Positions 1 through 5,438 of a stretch of 8,939 bases of DNA are shown here, piece after piece. A model generated the notes under the pieces. The model worked only from the letters and a program-made list of their open reading frames with translations, did not search any database and had not been told where the DNA came from. The position numbers and the translations under genes were made by a program. Numbering within the stretch: position 1 is the stretch's first letter; every line of letters starts with the position of its first letter. The stretch is taken from positions 1-8,939 of the forward strand of contig DUVO01000048.1 of NCBI GenBank assembly GCA_012841005.1. The letters run 5' to 3'. Source of the DNA: Bacillota bacterium (GTDB taxonomy: Bacteria > Bacillota > DTU030).

Positions 1-282
1 GGAGACCCCCGGAGATTCTTCTTTGTCGCCAAGAGCCGGGAAGGAATTGTTCTGATGGGGGACGAAGTAACCAGTAGCGCCAATATCCTTTTTGAAATAA
101 GGGTTCCAGGTAAGGCCCTCGTACGGCTGATGCATAACGGAAAACCTTACTATGAAAAATACTGCCGGCACATGGAAGTACCTGCGGAAGAGCAAGGCGT
201 ATACCGGGTCGAAGTATACCGGGTAAAGGGTAGGGCAAGACCTTTTCCCTGGATTTTTTCCAACCCCATCTATATACGTTAA
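1..282 (+). CDS. 3' end of a gene, probably a PHP-domain metal-dependent phosphoesterase-like protein (partial)
   Basis: The reading frame is open from the first base of the window, so the gene begins upstream; the ATG at 55 is likely internal, because the residues before it (ending FFFVAKSREGIVL) run smoothly into the rest and no good ribosome binding site precedes it. About 93 C-terminal residues are visible. They look like a beta-rich domain closing with GVYRVEVY and a terminal WIFSNPIYIR. From memory, this ending is typical of the tail that follows the PHP hydrolase domain in clostridial proteins of that family. The catalytic His/Asp part of a PHP domain is outside the window, so the enzymatic role is inferred only from the tail. 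The stop lies 31 bases before surE, which suggests co-transcription. The existence of the gene is fairly sure; the family is moderately sure. Confidence 0.65.
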   Translation, partial: GDPRRFFFVAKSREGIVLMGDEVTSSANILFEIRVPGKALVRLMHNGKPYYEKYCRHMEVPAEEQGVYRVEVYRVKGRARPFPWIFSNPIYIR

Positions 283-313
283 AAAGTTTAGTTCTCCTGG
301 GAGGTAAGTCAAA

Positions 314-1102
314 ATGCACATTCTTTTGACCAATGACGATGGTATTTATGCCCCCGGAATAGCCAGTCTGACCAGTGCACTGCTGCCAGTCGCCCAGATA
401 ACAGTGGTGGCCCCCGACCGGGAACGGAGTGCCACAGGACATGCCATTACTATGCACAAACCACTGCGGGCGGAAGAGGTACAACTGGAGGTAGAGGGAG
501 GAAGGGGAAAGGGCTGGGCTGTTAGTGGTACACCCAGTGATTGTGTCAAAATGGCTGTGAAGGTCTTGCTACCCGAACCGCCTGACCTGATTATTTCCGG
601 CATCAACCGGGGACCAAACCTGGGTACCGATATCCTATATTCCGGAACTGTATCGGCTGCCATCGAAGGGATTCTCTTTGATATACCCTCTCTGGCCGTT
701 TCTTTAACCACCTTTACCCCCAGCTCCTTTACTACCGCCGCCCAGGTTACCAAAATCATTGTGGATCAGGTGAAAAATAGATCCCTGCCCCCCCGCACCC
801 TGTTGAATATTAACATTCCCCCCTTACCCCTGCAAGAATTACAGGGCATAAAGGTAACTAAACTCGGCTTCCGGGAATATGAGAATATCTTTGAAGAGCG
901 CCTTGACCCCTGGGGAAAGGTCTATTACTGGATGCGGGGGGACGCGGTAGACCGGGATGATGATCTGGAGGATATTGATACCGCTGCAGTAAAGAAAGGG
1001 TTTGTCTCTGTAACCCCGGTGCAATTTGACCTGACCAATTATGCTCTCCTGGAAGAGGTTAAGAACTGGAAACTCTCACTGGGAAACTTGAAAGGAGAGT
1101 GA
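314..1102 (+). CDS. surE: 5'/3'-nucleotidase SurE
   Basis: SurE is a cytoplasmic, metal-dependent phosphatase that removes the phosphate from nucleoside 5'- and 3'-monophosphates and, in some species, from short polyphosphates. The 262-residue product has the normal family length. The N-terminal TNDDG motif supplies metal-binding Asp8 and Asp9. Ser39 lies in the RERSATGHAIT segment, and Asn98 in SGINRGPNLGTDILYSGT completes the metal site known from the E. coli enzyme. The family's SGTPSDCV motif is at 71-78. The ATG at 314 is chosen because GGGAGGT at 299-305 sits 8 bases upstream and the protein starts directly with the first beta strand. The stop is 3 bases before the next ATG, so translation of the two genes is probably coupled. 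In this setting it could feed nucleosides to the phosphorylase that follows, but that link is inference. Confidence 0.97.
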   Translation: MHILLTNDDGIYAPGIASLTSALLPVAQITVVAPDRERSATGHAITMHKPLRAEEVQLEVEGGRGKGWAVSGTPSDCVKMAVKVLLPEPPDLIISGINRGPNLGTDILYSGTVSAAIEGILFDIPSLAVSLTTFTPSSFTTAAQVTKIIVDQVKNRSLPPRTLLNINIPPLPLQELQGIKVTKLGFREYENIFEERLDPWGKVYYWMRGDAVDRDDDLEDIDTAAVKKGFVSVTPVQFDLTNYALLEEVKNWKLSLGNLKGE

Positions 1103-1105
1103 AGC

Positions 1106-1885
1106 ATGGATATCAAAGTTGCCATAATCGGCGGCACCGGGGTGTATGATCTCGATTTTCTGTCGGAGAAAAAAACCACAACTGTAAGCACACCCTTTGG
1201 GGCCGTTTCCCTGCAAACTGGTCTTTATCAAGGTATCGGCACAGCATTTTTAGCCCGCCATGGCCATGATCATTCTGTAGCCCCCCACCGGATCAACTAC
1301 CAGGCCAATCTCTGGGCCCTAAAGACTTTGGGAATACAACGGGTGCTGGCAACAGCGGCAGTTGGTTCCCTTCGCCGGGAATTGCCCCCCGGCCACCTGG
1401 TCCTGGTCGACCAGTTTATAGATTTTACCAAGCAACGTCCTCTGACTTTTTTTGAGGGTCAGGACAGCCCCGTCGTTCATACCGACTTTACCGAACCCTA
1501 TTGTCCCGAATTGCGCCGCTATCTTCTCGAGTCTGCCCCGGCAGGATGCTGGCTCCATAATAGAGGGGTCTATGTCTGCACAGAGGGACCCCGGTTTGAA
1601 ACACCGGCAGAAATAAGGTTATTTGCCCAATTGGGCGGAGACGTGGTGGGCATGACGGGCATACCAGAGGTTGTCTTGGCCCGGGAATTAGGGCTCTGTT
1701 ACGCAACAATTGCTCTGGTAACCAATTATGGAGCCGGATTATCTTCCCAGCCCTTAACCCATCAAGAAGTATTGGAATGCCAACAGGCCAACGCCAACAA
1801 CCTGCGGTCTCTCCTGCAAAATACCCTGCCACGTCTCAAGGGTAACCCCGGCTGCCAGTGCCGGAAAGCCAATCCTGGCCTTTAG
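1106..1885 (+). CDS. mtnP: MTAP/PNP-family nucleoside phosphorylase, annotated as mtnP but with 6-oxopurine-type specificity residues
   Basis: This trimeric-type (family 2) purine nucleoside phosphorylase splits a nucleoside with phosphate into free base and sugar 1-phosphate. The product of 259 residues shows the N-terminal phosphate loop GGTGVY (9-14), RHGHDH (51-56), the HRINYQANLWALK segment (61-73), CTEGPRFET (158-166) and GMTGIPEVVLARE (182-194). Overall it resembles S-methyl-5'-thioadenosine phosphorylase. However, where human MTAP has Asp220 and Asp222 to read the 6-amino group, this protein has Asn207 and Gly209 in the sequence TNYGAG, as PNP has Asn243. The His of THQEV (His219) fits PNP His257 rather than MTAP Val233. 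A 6-oxopurine substrate such as methylthioinosine, 5'-deoxyinosine or inosine is therefore more likely than MTA itself. The tail carries Cys250-Gln-Cys252, a CXC motif also known in thermophilic homologues. The start follows AAAGGAGAG, which overlaps the end of surE. Confidence 0.93.
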   Translation: MDIKVAIIGGTGVYDLDFLSEKKTTTVSTPFGAVSLQTGLYQGIGTAFLARHGHDHSVAPHRINYQANLWALKTLGIQRVLATAAVGSLRRELPPGHLVLVDQFIDFTKQRPLTFFEGQDSPVVHTDFTEPYCPELRRYLLESAPAGCWLHNRGVYVCTEGPRFETPAEIRLFAQLGGDVVGMTGIPEVVLARELGLCYATIALVTNYGAGLSSQPLTHQEVLECQQANANNLRSLLQNTLPRLKGNPGCQCRKANPGL

Positions 1886-1900
1886 GAGGTCCAGAAGAAT

Positions 1901-2950
1901 ATGCAGCCAATTAAATGGGAAAGAGAAAGGTTAGTTCTACTAGATCAGACCAGGCTCCCTCACCGGCAGGACTGGATCAGCTGTACGACTTACAGGGAGG
2001 TAGTAGAGGCAATTAAGGCAATGCAGGTGAGGGGGGCACCGGCCATCGGCATAGCGGCTGCCTTCGGCGTCGTGTTGGGAGCTAAGGAATACGCCCATCT
2101 ACCGGCACAAAGCTTTCAGAAACGTCTCCAAGTAATTATAGCCGAGCTTGCCGCTACACGTCCCACCGCGGTTAACCTCTTTTGGGCCCTGGAAAAAATG
2201 GAACAGGTGGCAGGGAAACTGGCCGGGCAAGATCCCCACTTAATCGTAATTGAATTGGAAAAGGCGGCTGTACAGCTGACAGTCGAGGACTTATCTGTTA
2301 ATCGACAAATTGGTAATTACGGCCAGCAATTGTTCGATTTCCCAGCCCGCATCCTTACCCACTGCAATGCCGGTGCCCTGGCCACAGCCGGCTATGGTAC
2401 CGCCCTGGGGGTAATCCGGGCGGCCCATGCCGCAGGAAAGGTGCAGCAAGTTTATGCCGATGAAACCAGGCCTTTGCTGCAAGGAGCACGGTTAACCGCT
2501 TGGGAACTGGTTACAGAAGGCATACCAGTGACCCTGATCACCGATAGTATGGCCGGTTACCTGCTCCAGCAAAAAATGGTTGATCTGGTCATTGTGGGCG
2601 CAGACAGGATTGCCAGTAATGGTGATGTGGCCAACAAAATCGGTACCTACAGCCTCGCCGTTCTGGCTCAAACAAACAACGTTCCCTTCTATGTAGCGGC
2701 CCCCCTCTCGACCTTCGATCTTAGTATATCCACCGGAAGAGATATCCCCATAGAGGAGCGGGACCCCCGGGAAGTTACCTGCATTATGGGACTATCCATT
2801 GCACCCGAAGGAGTGGATGTCTTTAACCCTGCCTTTGACATTACACCGGCTCAATATGTAACGGCAATTATTACCGAAGCTGGAGTTTTGCGACCGCCCT
2901 ACCGGGAAAAGATTGCATCCCTCAAGTCTGAAAAGGGGAAAACAGGGTAA
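1901..2950 (+). CDS. mtnA: S-methyl-5-thioribose-1-phosphate isomerase
   Basis: MtnA converts the aldose methylthioribose 1-phosphate to the ketose methylthioribulose 1-phosphate in methionine salvage, in the cytoplasm. The 349-residue protein has the usual length and both domains of this eIF2B-alpha-like family. It shows the RGAPAIGIAAAFG loop (44-56), THCNAGALAT (153-162) with catalytic Cys155, the ADETRPLLQGARLTAWEL stretch (186-203), TDSMAG (214-219) and VGADRIASNGDVANKIGTY (232-250) with catalytic Asp235. These two catalytic residues match Cys160 and Asp240 of the Bacillus subtilis enzyme. The GGAGGT ribosome binding site at 1885-1890 begins at the last base of the phosphorylase stop codon, 10 bases before the ATG. 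Its substrate is the product of the preceding enzyme. Homologues can also act on 5-deoxyribose 1-phosphate, and archaeal relatives on ribose 1,5-bisphosphate; the N-terminal domain and length favour true MtnA here. Confidence 0.96.
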   Translation: MQPIKWERERLVLLDQTRLPHRQDWISCTTYREVVEAIKAMQVRGAPAIGIAAAFGVVLGAKEYAHLPAQSFQKRLQVIIAELAATRPTAVNLFWALEKMEQVAGKLAGQDPHLIVIELEKAAVQLTVEDLSVNRQIGNYGQQLFDFPARILTHCNAGALATAGYGTALGVIRAAHAAGKVQQVYADETRPLLQGARLTAWELVTEGIPVTLITDSMAGYLLQQKMVDLVIVGADRIASNGDVANKIGTYSLAVLAQTNNVPFYVAAPLSTFDLSISTGRDIPIEERDPREVTCIMGLSIAPEGVDVFNPAFDITPAQYVTAIITEAGVLRPPYREKIASLKSEKGKTG

Positions 2951-2970
2951 TTTTACAACCTACCATACCA

Positions 2971-2981
2971 AGGAGGAGGGG
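2971..2981 (+). promoter_or_regulatory. Strong ribosome binding site that fixes the mtaD start
   Basis: The run AGGAGGAGGGG offers several overlapping Shine-Dalgarno matches 6 to 11 bases before the ATG at 2988. It lies inside the longer reading frame that begins at 2913, and shows that translation starts at 2988 rather than within the end of mtnA. Confidence 0.8.
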
Positions 2982-2987
2982 AGAAGG

Positions 2988-4289
2988 ATGTCGGATCTTT
3001 TAATCACAGGAGGAACGGTGATCACAGTAGATGAGGAAGGCCAAATATTCGATCCTGGTGTTATAGCCGTAAGGGGAGATGAAATCCTTTACGTGGGACC
3101 GGCAGGGGGAGAATTGCCTCCTTACTGGAAACCCCAGCGGGTAATCAATGCAGAAAATAAACTGGTCCTTCCGGGCCTGGTAAACAGCCACACCCATGCA
3201 GCCATGGTATTATTCCGTGGCAATGGTGATGATCTATCCCTGCAGGAATGGTTGGAAAACAAGATCTGGCCCCTGGAAAACAAATTGTCAGCCGAGGCGG
3301 TTTATTGGGGTACCCTCCTTGCCATTGCCGAAATGTTTTTGAGTGGTATTACCGCCTTTGCCGATATGTACTTTTTTCCTGATGCCATCGCCCGGGCTGT
3401 GGCCGAGTCCGGTATTAGAGCAGCAATTGCCCCGGGGCTACTTGGGATCAGCCCGGATTCTGCCACTAGATTAAGGGAAGCCATCAGTTTTTGTCAGGAA
3501 TGGAATGGTGCCGCCGGGGGGCGAGTTACAACCATGCTCGGTCCCCATGCCCCCTATACCTGTCCTCCCGAGTATTTAGCCCAGTCACTGGCCGCAGCCC
3601 GCGATATAGAAGTTGGCATACATATTCACCTGGCCGAAACAGAGACGGAAATAAGGGGGATAAAGGACCAATATGGTGTCTCACCTGTGGCCTACCTCTG
3701 CCGGCAAGATCTCAGCAACGTCCACATCCTGGCTGCCCACTGCGTGCACCTTGAGGATGCTGATATAGATTTATTGTCCCAAAATAATATCAATGTGGTC
3801 CATAATCCCGGCAGTAATCTCAAACTAGCCAGCGGGATTGCCCCCGTTCCCCGACTCCTGACAGCTGGAATACCCGTCGCCCTGGGTACCGATGGTGCCG
3901 CTAGCAATAATAACCTGGATATTTTAGAAGAAGCCCGCTTGGTCGCCCTTATCCACAAGGGTTATACCGGCCAGCCAACGGTAATACCGGCTGAAGAAGC
4001 ACTAAAAATGGCTACTGCCAATGGCGCCGCGGCCCTGGGGTTAAAGAGAAAGTGTGGCCGCTTGAAGGCCGGCATGAAGGCTGATTTAATCCTTATCGAC
4101 AGGCAGCAACCCCACCTGTACCCCCGCTTCAACCCCCTTTCTGCCTTGATTTACAGTGCCAGAAGCAGTGACGTCGACACAGTAATAGTAAATGGCGAAA
4201 TTGTAGTTGAAAGGGGAGAGTTGTGCACCCTTGATGGGGAAAAAATCATGCATATGGCGGAAAGACAGGCCCGGAAACTCCTCCAATAA
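2988..4289 (+). CDS. mtaD: 5-methylthioadenosine/S-adenosylhomocysteine deaminase (amidohydrolase family)
   Basis: This zinc-dependent amidohydrolase is expected to deaminate methylthioadenosine to methylthioinosine, and related enzymes also accept S-adenosylhomocysteine, adenosine or 5'-deoxyadenosine. The 433 residues match the MtaD length. Metal ligands are visible as His68 and His70 (NSHTHA), His214 (HIHLAET) and Asp302 (GTDGAASNN), with Glu217 placed as the general acid/base. Glu97 (WPLE) and His187 (GPHAPY) match substrate-binding residues of Thermotoga TM0936. A small beta-sandwich part formed by both ends (1-60 and 365-433) flanks the barrel, as in the family. The frame extends 25 codons further upstream to an ATG at 2913, but those codons overlap mtnA, lack a good ribosome binding site and are unlike the family; the start at 2988 is preferred. 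The neighbouring phosphorylase with PNP-like residues supports deamination as the first step. Guanine deaminase or chlorohydrolase relatives are less likely alternatives. Confidence 0.93.
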   Translation: MSDLLITGGTVITVDEEGQIFDPGVIAVRGDEILYVGPAGGELPPYWKPQRVINAENKLVLPGLVNSHTHAAMVLFRGNGDDLSLQEWLENKIWPLENKLSAEAVYWGTLLAIAEMFLSGITAFADMYFFPDAIARAVAESGIRAAIAPGLLGISPDSATRLREAISFCQEWNGAAGGRVTTMLGPHAPYTCPPEYLAQSLAAARDIEVGIHIHLAETETEIRGIKDQYGVSPVAYLCRQDLSNVHILAAHCVHLEDADIDLLSQNNINVVHNPGSNLKLASGIAPVPRLLTAGIPVALGTDGAASNNNLDILEEARLVALIHKGYTGQPTVIPAEEALKMATANGAAALGLKRKCGRLKAGMKADLILIDRQQPHLYPRFNPLSALIYSARSSDVDTVIVNGEIVVERGELCTLDGEKIMHMAERQARKLLQ

Positions 4290-4337
4290 AGGACAGGGAA
4301 AAGGAGGGCTTGTATAACCCCTTTTCCCCCGTCCTTT
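4288..4337 (+). terminator. Strong hairpin directly after mtaD, probable transcription terminator or 3' end stabiliser
   Basis: The left arm AAAGGACAGGGAAAAGGAGG (4288-4307) pairs with the right arm at 4318-4337, which reads CCCCTTTTCCCCCGTCCTTT. The outer seven base pairs are perfect (AAAGGAC with GTCCTTT) and the inner part pairs with one or two bulged or mismatched bases around a loop near TTGTATAA. It begins at the mtaD stop codon. No long T-run follows, only GATGTCCTTT, so termination may be partial. Its position argues for the end of the first operon. Confidence 0.6.
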
Positions 4338-4356
4338 GATGTCCTTTACGCCTACC

Positions 4357-4372
4357 ACTTGTCACTACAAGT
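4357..4372. repeat. Short perfect inverted repeat ACTTGT-CACT-ACAAGT
   Basis: The six-base arms are exact reverse complements around a CACT tetraloop, in the spacer downstream of mtaD. It could form a small RNA hairpin or be a protein binding site. Six-base arms also arise by chance, so no function is assigned. Confidence 0.3.
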
Positions 4373-4447
4373 ACGGACCACTTCTGTAAGGGAAAAAGAT
4401 ACTGAAATCTGATTACATACCCGATAATCGTCCGGTCAGTTCAGAGC

Positions 4448-4478
4448 ATCCCGCTCATTTTTCTGGGATTTTTTTTTT
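4448..4478 (+). terminator. Possible weak intrinsic terminator with T10 tract
   Basis: ATCCC (4448-4452) can pair with GGGAT (4465-4469) across a 12-base loop, and ten T residues follow at 4469-4478. The T-run is typical of an intrinsic terminator, but the stem is only about five pairs, so it may be a backup to the stronger hairpin after mtaD or may act as an attenuator in a leader for the next gene. Confidence 0.35.
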
Positions 4479-4532
4479 ATTAAGGCAGGATACAGACGTC
4501 TTATACCGAATAATAATAATAGAGAAATTTTT

Positions 4533-4563
4533 TTGTTACAGTTTTATCCCAATATTCTAAATT
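4533..4563 (+). promoter_or_regulatory. Candidate sigma-A-like promoter region for the transport operon (weak)
   Basis: TTGTTA at 4533-4538 resembles a -35 box and TAAATT at 4558-4563 resembles a -10 box, each with four of six consensus bases, but the 19-base spacing is long and the predicted leader would be very short. TATTCT at 4553-4558 is an alternative -10 with spacing too short. The location in the only sizeable A+T-rich spacer is the main reason to place a promoter here. Confidence 0.22.
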
Positions 4564-4584
4564 GTAAAATAAGGGGAGATAATG

Positions 4585-5361
4585 ATGAAACCTGTCATCG
4601 GTATTACCTGTGCCCTACAAAAACCGGGTGGTATGGGACCGGTACCTACCTTTGCTCTACCAATTTACCATGTCAGTACCGATTACTGTCTTGCCGTAGA
4701 GAAGGTGGATGCAATTCCCCTAATCATACCCATGGTTCAAAGTGATACTATGAGGGAAAATATTCTGGAAAATATAGACGGTCTTATTGTAACCGGTGGG
4801 GGCGGTTCTTTACCGCAAAGAGTATTGCAACAGCCGTATCTTCCCAGTTTAAGGGAACAAAACCCGGAACGATATGCTTTTGATTCTTCTCTTATTAAAA
4901 AGGCTCTCCGGCTCGAAATGCCCCTGGTGGGAATCTGTCGAGGCAATCAAATGCTCAACGAAGTAACGGGAGGTACCATCTATTCCCGACTTCAAACTGA
5001 AATTCCCGGGACAATGTGTCATAACCAGGAAGGGCTCGCCCCCTGGGGAGAACCCTGGCACCCGCTGATCCTTGACCCCGAATCTGTATTAGCCCGTATT
5101 TTCGGTACCCTCAAGATAGAGGTAAACAGTCTGCATCACCAATCTATTCACAAGGTTGGAAAGGGCTTAAAGGCAGTGGCTTATGCTCCGGACGGTGTTG
5201 TGGAAGCAATAGAAAGTGAAGAACACCCCTTTGTGTTCGGTTTACAATTCCATCCGGAAAAAATGATGGGCGAACCTTTCGCCAACAATTTTTTCCGGGC
5301 CCTGCGGGAAGCAGCCCTCTCATATAAGAAGGCAAAGGGAGGCCTGGAGATAAATGAGTAA
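4585..5361 (+). CDS. Gamma-glutamyl-gamma-aminobutyrate hydrolase-like class I glutamine amidotransferase (peptidase C26)
   Basis: Proteins of this family are cytoplasmic cysteine hydrolases that cut gamma-glutamyl amide bonds, as PuuD does with gamma-glutamyl-GABA. The product of 258 residues has the normal length. The nucleophile elbow GICRGNQMLN gives Cys118, and QFHPEK near the C-terminus gives His223 and Glu225, completing the Cys-His-Glu triad. The family block VNSLHHQSI (180-188) and the APDGVVEAIES segment (201-211) are also clear. The oxyanion-side loop reads TGGGGSLP, lacking the Asp often seen after TGG. Two ATG codons, at 4582 and 4585, are possible; GGGGAG at 4573-4578 is 6 bases from the second and only 3 from the first, so 4585 is chosen. 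The ABC importer genes begin 73 bases downstream, suggesting that the hydrolase processes an imported compound. The exact substrate is unknown. Confidence 0.9.
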   Translation: MKPVIGITCALQKPGGMGPVPTFALPIYHVSTDYCLAVEKVDAIPLIIPMVQSDTMRENILENIDGLIVTGGGGSLPQRVLQQPYLPSLREQNPERYAFDSSLIKKALRLEMPLVGICRGNQMLNEVTGGTIYSRLQTEIPGTMCHNQEGLAPWGEPWHPLILDPESVLARIFGTLKIEVNSLHHQSIHKVGKGLKAVAYAPDGVVEAIESEEHPFVFGLQFHPEKMMGEPFANNFFRALREAALSYKKAKGGLEINE

Positions 5362-5402
5362 AAGGGGGGATAAAGAGGGGGGACACAGGCGAGAGGAATA
5401 GT

Positions 5403-5438
5403 ATGGCAATTCTGATATCGAAGGAGGGAAAAAAATGA
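5403..5438 (+). other. Possible 11-codon leader ORF overlapping the binding-protein start
   Basis: ATG at 5403 opens a frame reading MAILISKEGKK and ends at TGA 5436-5438, which overlaps the ATG of the next gene as ATGA. An AGAGGA sequence lies 5 bases before it. The ribosome binding site of the binding-protein gene lies inside this frame, so translation coupling is conceivable. Frames this short are common by chance, and the overlap may be accidental. Confidence 0.15.

Larger units (their letters stand above)
4338..4581 (+). other. Non-coding spacer between the two putative operons
   Basis: No credible gene is seen here on either strand. The spacer contains a perfect 6-bp inverted repeat ACTTGT-CACT-ACAAGT (4357-4372), a weak hairpin with a T10 run (4448-4478), and an A+T-rich stretch from about 4500 (TAATAATAATAG, then TTTTTTTGTTACAG). 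Its base composition is clearly richer in A+T than the genes around it, as is usual for a promoter region. No T-box, S-box or other riboswitch signature was recognised by eye. Confidence 0.5.

Noticed and set aside
55..282. A separate 75-residue small protein starting at ATG 55
   Set aside because: The frame is open to the window edge, lacks a good ribosome binding site before 55, and the upstream residues fit as a continuation of the same domain.
346..759. Minus-strand open frame inside surE
   Set aside because: It is a shadow of surE codons; surE has all its catalytic motifs on the + strand.
2913..2987. Upstream extension of mtaD beginning at an ATG inside mtnA
   Set aside because: The 25 extra residues overlap mtnA, are unlike the family, and the strong ribosome binding site at 2971-2981 points to the ATG at 2988.
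4338..4581. Possible riboswitch or T-box leader before the hydrolase gene
   Set aside because: No T-box GGGTGG-ACCGCG motif, S-box pattern or other known aptamer core was recognised; only short hairpins are present.
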